Positions 1 through 6,468 are shown, numbered from the stretch's first letter. The stretch is 15,452 nucleotides of DNA from Streptococcus sp. (GCA_030825825.1 JAPJPE010000019.1:1-15452), one strand, 5' to 3'. Made by a program: numbers and translations. The notes: generated by a model not told the origin, from the sequence alone.

Positions 1-21
1 CGGGCGGACTTGGTATCATGA
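1..21 (+). CDS. 3' end of an upstream gene (possibly rsfS), partial
   Basis: Reading from base 1 gives R-A-D-L-V-S and then a TGA stop at 19-21. This stop overlaps the ATG at 18-20 as ATGA, the usual arrangement of coupled genes. In streptococci the ribosome silencing factor gene rsfS often precedes this methyltransferase and tmcAL, so this is probably the RsfS C-terminus. Six codons cannot prove identity. Frame 2 also stays open, to 37. Confidence 0.4.
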   Translation, partial: RADLVS

Positions 22-764
22 ATATGGCGACTTATGAAACGTTTGCAGCGGTCTATGATGCGGTTATGGATGACAGTCTGTATGATTTGTGGACGGATTT
101 TTCCCTCCGCCATCTCCCAAAGACAAAAGATAAGAAAAAATTACTGGAATTGGCTTGTGGAACAGGGATCCAGTCTGTCCGTTTTTCCCAAGCTGGCTTT
201 AACGTAACAGGATTAGACTTGAGTGCTGATATGCTGAAAATTGCTGAAAAAAGAGCGGCTTCATCCAAGCAAAAGATTGATTTTATCGAGGGCAATATGC
301 TGGACCTGTCGCAAGCGGGTACCTACGATTTTGTGACCTGCTACTCTGATTCTATCTGCTATATGCAGGACGAGGTAGAAGTAGGGGATGTCTTCAAAGA
401 AGTCTACAATGCGCTTAATGAAGACGGGGTCTTTATTTTTGATGTCCATTCGACCTACCAGACGGATGAGGTTTTCCCGGGCTATTCTTACCACGAAAAT
501 GCAGAAGATTTTGCCATGCTCTGGGATACCTATGAGGATGCAGCCCCTCACTCGATCGTCCATGAGCTGACCTTCTTTGTCCAAGAAGAGGATGGCAGCT
601 TTAGTCGGCACGATGAAGTCCATGAGGAGCGTACCTATGAGGTCTTAACCTATGACATTTTGCTGGAGCAGGCTGGCTTTAAATCTTTCAAATTGTACGC
701 GGACTTTGAAGATAAAGAGCCAACAAAGACCAGCAAACGATGGTTTTTTGTAGCACAGAAGTAG
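18..764 (+). CDS. Class I SAM-dependent methyltransferase (YqeM-like)
   Basis: A 248-residue cytosolic protein of the Rossmann-fold methyltransferase class. The SAM-binding motif I is E44-LACGTG-50. An acidic motif II, GLD, ends at D67, and a motif near residues 100-108 (GTYDFVTCY) fits the end of strand 4. The substrate is unknown. Members of this family sit between rsfS and tmcAL in many streptococci and are annotated only as methyltransferases. The ATG at 18 overlaps the upstream stop as ATGA, with a weak GGCGGA ribosome site. An alternative ATG at 24 gives the conserved-looking N-terminus MATYETF and may be the true start. The tmcAL start follows the stop by 6 bases, so the two are almost certainly one transcript. 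Confidence 0.88.
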   Translation: MNMATYETFAAVYDAVMDDSLYDLWTDFSLRHLPKTKDKKKLLELACGTGIQSVRFSQAGFNVTGLDLSADMLKIAEKRAASSKQKIDFIEGNMLDLSQAGTYDFVTCYSDSICYMQDEVEVGDVFKEVYNALNEDGVFIFDVHSTYQTDEVFPGYSYHENAEDFAMLWDTYEDAAPHSIVHELTFFVQEEDGSFSRHDEVHEERTYEVLTYDILLEQAGFKSFKLYADFEDKEPTKTSKRWFFVAQK

Positions 765-770
765 GACAGC

Positions 771-1865
771 ATGACAGTTACAGGTATTATTGCAGAATTT
801 AATCCTTTTCACAACGGGCACAAGTACCTGCTGGAACAGGCAGAAGGGTTGAAAATTGTTGCCATGTCTGGGAATTTTGTCCAACGTGGTGAGCCTGCCA
901 TTGTAGACAAGTGGATTCGCACGCAGATGGCTTTGGAAAATGGAGCAGACCTGGTGGTCGAGCTCCCCTTTCTCGTAGCTGTTCAGTCGGCGGATCATTT
1001 TGCCAAGGGAGCGGTGGAGATCTTGTCCCGTCTGGGAATCGACCAATTGACCTTTGGGACAGAAGAAGTCTTAGATTACCAAGCGATTGCAACTATTTAC
1101 TCTGAGAAAGAAGTGGAAATGGAAGCTTTCTTGCGAAATCTTCCAGAAGACTTATCCTATCCACAGAAGACCCAAAAAATGTGGGAAACCTTTGCTGGAG
1201 TGGAGTTCACAGGGGATACTCCCAACCATATCCTGGGATTGGCCTATGCCAAGGCTTGTGCTGGGAAGGGGATTGCGCTCAAGCCTATCCAACGCCAGGG
1301 AGCGGGCTACCATTCAGAAGAAAAAGAGGTGCCCTATGCTTCTGCGACTAGTCTACGCCTACACAAGGATGATCAGGACTTTGTCGCTAGATTCATGCCC
1401 AATAGCCAGCTCTTTCAGACGTCTTCTCAGGTGTCTTGGGAGGATTATGACCAACTGCTCCGTTATCAAATCCTAACCCATCCGGAGCTGACACAGATTT
1501 TTCAAGTCAATGAAGAACTGACCAATCGGATAAAGGATGCCATTCGAAGCGCGACTTCTGTGGAAGACCTGGTGGAGAAAGTCGTAACCAAGCGCTATAC
1601 CAAGGCGCGTGTGCGCCGCATTTTGACTTATATCTTGGTAGGGGCGCTGGATCAAGCTCTTCCCGATGCCATTCATGTCTTAGGTTTTTCCGCAAAGGGA
1701 CAAGCTCATCTCAAAGGCTTGAAAAAATCAGTAGAAATCGTGACCCGAATCGGTAAGGAACCTTGGGATGCCTTGACCCAGCAAGCAGACCAAGTCTATC
1801 AATTGGGCCATCCCCAACTGCCAGAGCAGATCTGGGGCCGAGTGCCGGTGAGAGTGGAAGAATAA
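771..1865 (+). CDS. tmcAL: tRNA(Met) cytidine acetate ligase
   Basis: A 364-residue protein matching the TmcAL (YlbM, formerly DUF795/nucleotidyltransferase) family over its whole length. TmcAL uses acetate and ATP to acetylate the wobble cytidine (C34) of elongator tRNA-Met, giving N4-acetylcytidine and preventing misreading of isoleucine codons. The N-terminus GIIAEFNPFHNGH (residues 5-17) carries the HxGH nucleotide-binding signature. It is followed by the conserved MSGNFVQRGEPA block at about residues 32-43. The start follows the methyltransferase stop by 6 bases, and a weak TAGGA ribosome site overlaps that stop. The message ends at the strong hairpin at 1952-1990. Confidence 0.95.
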   Translation: MTVTGIIAEFNPFHNGHKYLLEQAEGLKIVAMSGNFVQRGEPAIVDKWIRTQMALENGADLVVELPFLVAVQSADHFAKGAVEILSRLGIDQLTFGTEEVLDYQAIATIYSEKEVEMEAFLRNLPEDLSYPQKTQKMWETFAGVEFTGDTPNHILGLAYAKACAGKGIALKPIQRQGAGYHSEEKEVPYASATSLRLHKDDQDFVARFMPNSQLFQTSSQVSWEDYDQLLRYQILTHPELTQIFQVNEELTNRIKDAIRSATSVEDLVEKVVTKRYTKARVRRILTYILVGALDQALPDAIHVLGFSAKGQAHLKGLKKSVEIVTRIGKEPWDALTQQADQVYQLGHPQLPEQIWGRVPVRVEE

Positions 1866-1873
1866 ACGGTCTT

Positions 1874-1981
1874 ATGTATCCCGTCTACCCACAGAACAAA
1901 GGCATCTTTGTCACGTTAGGCAAGAAAGTGATGATGCACGAAACCAGTATTAATCTACTGTCAAAAATTTTTAGACAGTAG
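1874..1981 (+). CDS. Possible 35-codon ORF running into the tmcAL terminator
   Basis: An ATG at 1874 opens a 35-residue frame beginning MYPVYPQNKGIFVTLGKKVMM. It ends at a TAG inside the descending arm of the terminator. I see no proper ribosome site: the nearest purines, GGAAG in the end of tmcAL, are about 13 bases away. I do not recognise the protein. It could be a gene remnant or a chance open frame in the tmcAL 3' untranslated region. Confidence 0.15.
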   Translation: MYPVYPQNKGIFVTLGKKVMMHETSINLLSKIFRQ

Positions 1982-1990
1982 ATTTTTTTT
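1952..1990 (+). terminator. Rho-independent terminator after tmcAL
   Basis: An 11-bp perfect stem has arms at 1952-1962 (AATCTACTGTC) and 1974-1984 (GACAGTAGATT). The loop is AAAAATTTTTA, which is itself self-complementary. A run of eight T follows, at 1983-1990. It separates the tmcAL operon from yefM-yoeB. Confidence 0.9.
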
Positions 1991-2005
1991 ACCAAATTTA
2001 GAAAC

Positions 2006-2017
2006 TTTTTACGAATA
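2006..2017 (+). promoter_or_regulatory. Candidate competence (SigX/ComX) cin-box
   Basis: TTTTTACGAATA contains the full octamer TACGAATA at 2010-2017. This is the known -10-type recognition sequence of the streptococcal competence sigma factor SigX/ComX. It points toward yefM, with the terminator's T-rich run about 20 bases upstream. Transcription would start near 2023, just upstream of the YefM operator. The match is exact, but eight bases could arise by chance in a window this size. Confidence 0.4.
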
Positions 2018-2031
2018 ATTAGGTGGAGAGG

Positions 2032-2064
2032 GATAAACTTGTACAAGTTCCTGACAAGTTTATC
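2032..2064 (+). promoter_or_regulatory. YefM operator palindromes
   Basis: The 14-base perfect palindrome AACTTGTACAAGTT spans 2036-2049. A wider inverted repeat has arms GATAAACTTGT (2032-2042) and ACAAGTTTATC (2054-2064). The TGTACA core at 2040-2045 is the hexamer known to be bound by YefM in other bacteria. A degenerate second core, CCTGACAAG, lies about 11 bases on and covers the -35 box. YefM and the YefM-YoeB complex probably repress here. Confidence 0.75.
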
Positions 2065-2079
2065 TTTTTCATGTATAAT
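2051..2079 (+). promoter_or_regulatory. Sigma-A promoter of yefM-yoeB
   Basis: A -35 box CTGACA (2051-2056) and a perfect -10 TATAAT (2074-2079) are separated by 17 bases. The -35 box lies inside the operator inverted repeat, which fits autorepression by the antitoxin. Confidence 0.8.
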
Positions 2080-2109
2080 AAAAGAAAAGAGGTAGAATGA
2101 GGTATGGTA

Positions 2110-2364
2110 ATGGAAGCAGTCGTTTATTCAACATTCCGCAATCATTTGAAGGATTATATGAAGAAGGTGAACGATGAGTTTGAGCCTTTGACGGTTGTAA
2201 ATAAGAATCCAGATGAAGATATTGTGGTCATCTCTAAGAGCGAGTGGGATAGCATTCAAGAAACCCTAAGACTAGCCCAGAACAAGGAATTGTCGGATAA
2301 GGTCTTGCGGGGCATGGCAGAAGTCCGAGCTGGGCAGGTTCAACTCCATGAGATTGAGGGGTAA
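2110..2364 (+). CDS. yefM: Antitoxin YefM (Phd/YefM family)
   Basis: An 84-residue antitoxin. The N-terminal Phd/YefM DNA-binding fold (MEAVVYSTFRNHLKDYMKKV) is followed by the conserved segment VVISKSEWDSIQETL. A charged, flexible C-terminus would wrap around the toxin. It neutralises YoeB and represses its own operon. I chose the ATG at 2110 over the in-frame ATG at 2104 for two reasons: GAGG at 2099-2102 is well spaced from 2110 and too close to 2104, and the family normally begins MEAV-x-YSTFRN. The toxin gene starts 3 bases after the stop, so translation is coupled. Confidence 0.95.
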   Translation: MEAVVYSTFRNHLKDYMKKVNDEFEPLTVVNKNPDEDIVVISKSEWDSIQETLRLAQNKELSDKVLRGMAEVRAGQVQLHEIEG

Positions 2365-2367
2365 CGG

Positions 2368-2622
2368 ATGTTACTCAAGTTTACAGAAGATGCCTGGAAG
2401 GATTATTGTTACTGGCAAAGTCAGGACAAAAAGACATTGAAGCGAATCAATACCCTTATCAAAGAGATCCAAAGGGATCCATTTGCAGGGATTGGTAAGC
2501 CTGAGCCCTTGAAATATGACTTTCAAGGAGCATGGTCAAGGCGGATTGATGCAGAAAATCGCCTGATTTATATGATAGATGAGTCAGGAGTTGCCTTTCT
2601 GTCATTTAAAGATCATTATTAA
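2368..2622 (+). CDS. yoeB: Toxin YoeB (ribosome-dependent mRNA interferase)
   Basis: An 84-residue RelE/YoeB-fold toxin that cuts mRNA in the ribosomal A site. All residues used for catalysis in the family are present at their usual numbers: E46, R65, and the C-terminal H83-Y84. The toxin therefore looks active and not decayed. Its ribosome site GAGGGG overlaps the end of yefM, and only three bases separate the genes, the usual antitoxin-first arrangement. The promoter and operator lie upstream of yefM. No convincing terminator follows; an imperfect inverted repeat lies just beyond, at 2635-2703. Confidence 0.95.
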   Translation: MLLKFTEDAWKDYCYWQSQDKKTLKRINTLIKEIQRDPFAGIGKPEPLKYDFQGAWSRRIDAENRLIYMIDESGVAFLSFKDHY

Positions 2623-2634
2623 GTCTTTAAAAGA

Positions 2635-2703
2635 GGAGATTTTTGATGGTTAGAATAGCTATTTTAAAGTATCCCACTCATAGAAAATTCCCATAAAATC
2701 TCC
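2635..2703 (+). repeat. Imperfect inverted repeat after yoeB, enclosing a 16-codon ORF
   Basis: The arms GGAGATTTT (2635-2643) plus ATGG (2646-2649) pair with CCAT (2691-2694) plus AAAATCTCC (2695-2703). This gives 13 pairs with a two-base bulge. The enclosed ORF at 2646-2696 reads MVRIAILKYPTHRKFP. It has a GAGGAG ribosome site, and both that site and its start codon lie in the left arm, so folding would hide them. The loop holds the palindrome AATAGCTATT. Function is unknown; it may be a gene remnant. Confidence 0.35.
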
Positions 2704-2744
2704 CCATTAATAATAGAAAAATCTAGTCTAAGTCTTATGATTTG

Positions 2745-2753
2745 TGATATAAT
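2745..2753 (+). promoter_or_regulatory. Extended -10 promoter of yebC
   Basis: TGATATAAT is a perfect extended -10 (TGn-TATAAT), with no good -35 box 17 bases upstream. The yebC ATG lies 44 bases downstream. Confidence 0.7.
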
Positions 2754-2797
2754 ATAAAAGATTGAAAATAATTTGAAAAAATTTAAGGAGAATCCTC

Positions 2798-3514
2798 ATG
2801 GGACGTAAATGGGCCAATATTGTAGCCAAGAAAACTGCCAAAGATGGTGCTAACTCAAAAGTATATGCCAAATTTGGTGTTGAGATCTATGTAGCCGCTA
2901 AAAAGGGTGAACCAGATCCAGAATTGAATACTGCTTTGAAATTCGTTATCGACCGTGCTAAACAAGCGCAAGTGCCAAAACACGTGATTGATAAAGCGAT
3001 CGATAAGGCAAAAGGAAACACTGACGAAACCTTTACAGAAGGGCGTTACGAAGGATTCGGACCAAATGGTTCCATGTTGATCGTTGATACCTTGACGTCA
3101 AACGTTAACCGTACAGCTGCCAATGTCCGTGCGGCTTTTGGTAAAAACGGCGGTAACATGGGAGCTTCTGGTTCTGTATCTTACCTCTTTGACAACAAGG
3201 GTGTTATTGTCTTTGCAGGTGATGATGCGGATGCCATCTTTGAGCTTTTGCTTGAAGCAGATGTGGATGTAGATGATGTTGAAGCAGAAGAAGGAAGCAT
3301 CACTGTTTACACTGCTCCAACTGATCTTCACAAAGCGATCGTTGCTTTACGTGAATCAGGTGTTGAAGAATTCCAAGTAACTGAATTGGAAATGATTCCT
3401 CAATCAGAAGTTGAGTTGTCAGGTGAAGATTTGGAAACATTTGAAAAACTTTATAGCGTTCTTGAAGACGATGAAGACGTACAAAAAATCTATACCAACG
3501 TAGATGGATTCTAA
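2798..3514 (+). CDS. yebC: YebC/PmpR-family protein (YeeN-like)
   Basis: A 238-residue protein that is full length for the family. It opens with the family block MGRKWANIVAKKTAKDGANS. A conserved central block, EGRYEGFGPNGSMLIVDTLT, lies near residues 81-100, and NRTAANVRAAF follows. The opening GRKWANI resembles E. coli YeeN more than the classical YebC opening. Members have been described as DNA-binding regulators (PmpR) and, more recently, as translation factors that relieve ribosome stalling, so 'transcriptional regulator' may be misleading. AAGGAG at 2785-2790 lies 7 bases before the ATG. The gene is monocistronic between its own extended -10 promoter and the terminator at 3552. Confidence 0.93.
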   Translation: MGRKWANIVAKKTAKDGANSKVYAKFGVEIYVAAKKGEPDPELNTALKFVIDRAKQAQVPKHVIDKAIDKAKGNTDETFTEGRYEGFGPNGSMLIVDTLTSNVNRTAANVRAAFGKNGGNMGASGSVSYLFDNKGVIVFAGDDADAIFELLLEADVDVDDVEAEEGSITVYTAPTDLHKAIVALRESGVEEFQVTELEMIPQSEVELSGEDLETFEKLYSVLEDDEDVQKIYTNVDGF

Positions 3515-3551
3515 TCACTCATACGGACTGTAGTGAAATTAAAAATTAAAT

Positions 3552-3588
3552 AAAAGGATAGCTTCTCAGATAAAGCTATCCTTTTTTT
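3552..3588. terminator. Bidirectional terminator between yebC and the SOS cassette
   Basis: A 13-bp perfect stem has arms AAAAGGATAGCTT (3552-3564) and AAGCTATCCTTTT (3573-3585) around an 8-base loop. It is followed by T to 3588 and preceded by an A-rich run, so it can stop transcription from both sides. The TGA stop of the convergent minus-strand gene (3566-3568) lies in its loop. Confidence 0.85.
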
Positions 3589-3868
3589 GTAAGAAATGTC
3601 CTGTATAAGCGTAAATACGGGTCAGGGGTGATTGGGAGAGTGTGGAAACCTTAAAATAGAAATAATGATCTCGATGATCCCGACTTTTGGTGTGGTGAAG
3701 ACGAAAGTAGTTTCGCTGGCCTGCTGCCATAGAGTGGAGAATATCGTCTTCTAAAAAGACGAGTGGCGTAGAAGTAGCCGCCCACTTGTAAAAGTCTGTC
3801 TCAAATTGGTGGTAATTCTCTGAAAAATAATCAAATTGTAATTCGTGTTTAGTCTGAATAGGTTTCAT
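3566..3868 (-). CDS. Uncharacterised last gene of the SOS cassette
   Basis: A 100-residue protein from the ATG at 3868, which has AGGA eight bases upstream on its strand. A longer form would need a TTG at 3889 with no ribosome site. There is no signal peptide or membrane segment. The sequence is rich in aromatic residues and histidine, for example YHQFETDFYKW, RNYFRLHHTK and DHYFYFKV. It overlaps the YolD-like gene by 20 bases and is the fourth gene of the cassette. It resembles a small streptococcal family of unknown function, perhaps DUF5960, but I cannot confirm that. Its position suggests a role linked to the Y-family polymerase. Confidence 0.75.
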   Translation of the reverse strand: MKPIQTKHELQFDYFSENYHQFETDFYKWAATSTPLVFLEDDILHSMAAGQRNYFRLHHTKSRDHRDHYFYFKVSTLSQSPLTRIYAYTGHFLQKKDSFI

Positions 3869-4220
3869 ACGGTGTTTCCTCAGCTTCAATAAAAATGATA
3901 GAGGTCAGAAGAAGCCGGTGGTAGTGGCCATCGCTTTTGAGAAGAAGCTCAGAAGCAGATAAGGTGTGAATCGAACCTGTGTAGGTTGCAAATTGATTCC
4001 CCTCTAGAGTCGTGATCGAGATCGTCGTTTGTTGTTGGAAGGCCTGCTCCAGGAGCTGGATCTGCTCAGAAAGAGGAAGAATCGTGAGCTGACTGCGGTC
4101 AATTTCTTTTGTGTGCAGGGCAGTTGTGTGCTCGGATAAAAAGAAGCCGGCCCACTTAGCCATGCCACGATCTTGAAATTCGCGGGCGGATTGATAAGGG
4201 AGATAAGAACGGTCGATCAT
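3849..4220 (-). CDS. YolD-like protein
   Basis: A 123-residue protein. The N-terminal DRGMAKWAGFFLSEHTTAL (about residues 17-35) is the signature of the YolD-like family, whose members commonly lie beside UvrX/UmuC-type polymerases in Firmicutes. The rest is a small beta-rich domain (residues 64-115) ending in LLLTSIIFIEAEE. The molecular role is not established. Its ATG overlaps the stop of the polymerase gene as ATGA, so translation is coupled, which suggests the proteins are made in proportion and may work together. Confidence 0.85.
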   Translation of the reverse strand: MIDRSYLPYQSAREFQDRGMAKWAGFFLSEHTTALHTKEIDRSQLTILPLSEQIQLLEQAFQQQTTISITTLEGNQFATYTGSIHTLSASELLLKSDGHYHRLLLTSIIFIEAEETPYETYSD

Positions 4221-5629
4221 GTTAATCCATCTAAGCCTCCTGCGGAATGTCCGCCTGTTAGTTTACTGCGTGCAATGGCGCGTGAGTTTTCTAGTAGTGA
4301 GGAGCCTTTCTGAAGAGAGGTAAAGCCAAATTGATCCCGAATGCGGTCAATGGTCTGCTGGAGTTTTTCCTCTTTTTCTAGGGCTATCGGATCATCAAAG
4401 AGAGAAAAAAGTTGGAGAGATTCCTCGACAAGTTCGCCATAAAAAACACCAATCTGTCGAATGGCTCCGCCTTCGTACTTGGAGCGAAAGAGCCGCAGAA
4501 CAGTATCGGATAAAACCTTGGTGGATTGCGTGGGTTCAATCTTTTGCTGGCAATGAATGGACGGAAGCCCCTCAATTTTGGAGTAGGAGGCATGAATGGA
4601 GACTAGTTGGGTCTTCTTTTTTTTCCGTCGCAAGCGGATAGCCACCTGTTCAGCCATCTCACGAAACACCAGTTCAATGTCTGTTTGTAGGTGGTAGTCA
4701 TAGGGCAAGATTTGAGAATTGCCAATGCCTCGTGACTTCGGACGATAAGGCTTGTGGACATTGCTTTCATCAATGCCATGAGCATGGAACCAAAGTTGAA
4801 GCCCCATGACTCCGAATTCTTTCTTTAAGAGATCGGGATGAGCCTGAGCCAGTTCTTTAATCGACGTGATCCCGATCCCTTGCAATCGTTTTTCAGTGCG
4901 ACGTCCAATGCCCCAAAAATCAGTGAGCTGGGGCAGCTTCCAGACCTTGCTTTCTACGTCTTCGTAAGACCAGTTGGAGCGCATATTTCGGCAATGCTTG
5001 GCTTCATTGTCCAAGGCTAGCTTGGCAAGAAGAGGATTGGCGTTGCTGAGGCCAATGGTAGAATAGATTCCAGTTTCCTGCCAGATTCTTTTTTGGATCC
5101 TGGCAGAAAGAAGGTCCAGTTTTTCCTTTCGCGAAAGGGAGGAATCTGGAATAAAATAATTTAAGGAAGAAGTCAGATTGATAAAGCCTTCGTCAATCGA
5201 GTAAGGGAAAATATCATCCGGTGCCGCAAACTCCTGAAAAACCTTCTGAATTTCCATATTGACCTGAATGTAGGCATTCATGCGTGGTGGCACAATCAGG
5301 GTCCTCTTGGCCCAGGATTCAATGGATGCAATAAAGCCTGGATCCGTTGGCAATCCTTGTTTTTTTGCGACGTAGCTATTGAATTTTCTGGTCTTGAGAT
5401 CAAAAGGCAGGTCGTAGCTCCGGCTCACATTCTTCTTGCCAAAGACTTGTTTGAAAACGGGAGAGCTGGCCAAAATCAGACCAGCAGAATTGTCGCTCCG
5501 GCTCATGACGCAAAGAGAAGTGGTCAGGGGATTTAGGCCCAGACGGACACACTCACAGCTGGCATAAAAACTTTTCATATCCACAAAAGCAATATCAGAA
5601 TGAGGCTCACGTGAATAATCAAATAGCAT
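4217..5629 (-). CDS. umuC: Y-family DNA polymerase (UmuC/UvrX-like)
   Basis: A 470-residue error-prone translesion polymerase. Catalytic carboxylates are visible: D17 in FVDMKSFYASCE, and D146-E147 in YSIDEGF. A helix-hairpin-helix-like segment (WGIGRRTEKRLQGIGI) follows near residues 239-254, and the C-terminal half holds the little-finger region. The protein belongs to the Firmicute UmuC/UvrX branch that acts without a UmuD protein. The ribosome site GAGGTG overlaps the end of the repressor gene, two bases upstream. The repressor-polymerase-YolD order matches the SOS-mutagenesis cassette known from Streptococcus uberis, so expression should be released by DNA damage. Confidence 0.93.
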   Translation of the reverse strand: MLFDYSREPHSDIAFVDMKSFYASCECVRLGLNPLTTSLCVMSRSDNSAGLILASSPVFKQVFGKKNVSRSYDLPFDLKTRKFNSYVAKKQGLPTDPGFIASIESWAKRTLIVPPRMNAYIQVNMEIQKVFQEFAAPDDIFPYSIDEGFINLTSSLNYFIPDSSLSRKEKLDLLSARIQKRIWQETGIYSTIGLSNANPLLAKLALDNEAKHCRNMRSNWSYEDVESKVWKLPQLTDFWGIGRRTEKRLQGIGITSIKELAQAHPDLLKKEFGVMGLQLWFHAHGIDESNVHKPYRPKSRGIGNSQILPYDYHLQTDIELVFREMAEQVAIRLRRKKKKTQLVSIHASYSKIEGLPSIHCQQKIEPTQSTKVLSDTVLRLFRSKYEGGAIRQIGVFYGELVEESLQLFSLFDDPIALEKEEKLQQTIDRIRDQFGFTSLQKGSSLLENSRAIARSKLTGGHSAGGLDGLT

Positions 5630-5631
5630 AC

Positions 5632-6309
5632 TTACACCTCAAGTGGAAGAAAATGCCCGACCACAATGCCGACAATTTTGGGCTCGTCCTCATAAGGAGC
5701 GAATAAATCATCGTAGTCAGGGTTGATGGATTCTAGACGCAAGCCCTCAGCCTCCCGATAGACTTTCTTAATGTAGGTTTTTCCATTCCAGATGAGGGCA
5801 TAGACCGCTCCATCGTAGTCAAATCCAGTCTGCTTCATGAGGGCAACAGAACCATTTGGATAGAGAGGTTCCATCGAATTTCCGGATACCCAAGAGGCAA
5901 AGTCGTGTTGGATCTCTTGGTCAAAATAAACGGTCTCGTAGTCGGTCTCGTTGTCATAAAAGGTATGTCCCAAACCAGCTGCCAACTCAATCGAAAGAAC
6001 CTTATAAGCTGTTAAGGAAACAACTTTTTGCTGCTGTTCGAATAACTGGCTGGCCAACTGGTCGACTTTCTTTTGATGAGGTGGGGTTAATAAAGGGTAG
6101 GTGTAGAGTGCGGAGTCTTTGTTAATAAAGTAGTCCTCTTTAACGGAGAGGCGCTTGGCCAACCTCCTGAGATTTTTTTCGTGTGGCTCCGCCAAGCCAT
6201 TCTCCCAACTGGAGTAAGTCTTGCGAGAAATCTTGAGATCCTCATAGACATCAGCTTGGGTCAAGCCTTTTTCTAGGCGTCTTTCTTTTAGTTTTTTTGC
6301 ATCAAACAT
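5632..6309 (-). CDS. hdiR: HdiR-like repressor (XRE HTH plus S24 autoprotease)
   Basis: A 225-residue repressor. Residues 5-60 form an XRE helix-turn-helix (LTQADVYEDLKISRKTYSSWE). Residues 106-222 form a LexA-like S24 peptidase. The catalytic serine is S145 in GNSMEPLYPNG, the lysine is K181 in TYIKK, and a likely Ala-Gly self-cleavage site is A111-G112 in ELAAGLG. By analogy with lactococcal HdiR, RecA filaments trigger cleavage, which frees the operon. The start has a strong GGAGGA site five bases upstream. The gene heads the cassette and probably represses itself through the inverted repeat at 6321-6345. Confidence 0.9.
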   Translation of the reverse strand: MFDAKKLKERRLEKGLTQADVYEDLKISRKTYSSWENGLAEPHEKNLRRLAKRLSVKEDYFINKDSALYTYPLLTPPHQKKVDQLASQLFEQQQKVVSLTAYKVLSIELAAGLGHTFYDNETDYETVYFDQEIQHDFASWVSGNSMEPLYPNGSVALMKQTGFDYDGAVYALIWNGKTYIKKVYREAEGLRLESINPDYDDLFAPYEDEPKIVGIVVGHFLPLEV

Positions 6310-6320
6310 GTCGCTCCTCC

Positions 6321-6345
6321 TATGTAACGTTTAAAAAGTTACATA
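6321..6345 (-). promoter_or_regulatory. Operator inverted repeat of the SOS cassette
   Basis: The perfect 8-bp arms TATGTAAC (6321-6328) and GTTACATA (6338-6345) are separated by nine bases. On the minus strand it lies between the predicted -10 box and the hdiR ribosome site, covering the expected transcription start. It is the natural binding site for the HdiR-like repressor. Confidence 0.75.
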
Positions 6346-6346
6346 C

Positions 6347-6375
6347 AGTTTATCAAAAATGAATCCTTTTTGCAA
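6347..6375 (-). promoter_or_regulatory. Promoter of the hdiR-umuC cassette
   Basis: Read on the minus strand, TTGCAA (6370-6375) and TAAACT (6347-6352) form -35 and -10 boxes with a 17-base spacer. The -10 is imperfect (4 of 6). The operator follows directly. Confidence 0.55.
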
Positions 6376-6408
6376 GAGAAAAATTCAGTTGAAAACGAAT
6401 GAAAAGAC

Positions 6409-6436
6409 TTGATTTTGATTGAAAAAGGAGTATAAT
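6409..6436 (+). promoter_or_regulatory. Promoter of asnA
   Basis: A -35 TTGATT (6409-6414) and a perfect -10 TATAAT (6431-6436) have a 16-base spacer. The leader is only about 25 bases, so no T-box or other riboswitch fits. Confidence 0.75.
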
Positions 6437-6468
6437 CAATTCTAAAATGTCTATAAATGAGGAACTAT

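Noticed and set aside
261..623. 120-residue open frame on the minus strand
   Set aside because: It is antisense to the methyltransferase, with no ribosome site and no recognisable domain.
6038..6045. TTCGAATA as a second cin-box-like site
   Set aside because: It has one mismatch, lies inside hdiR coding sequence and has no gene start downstream on its strand.
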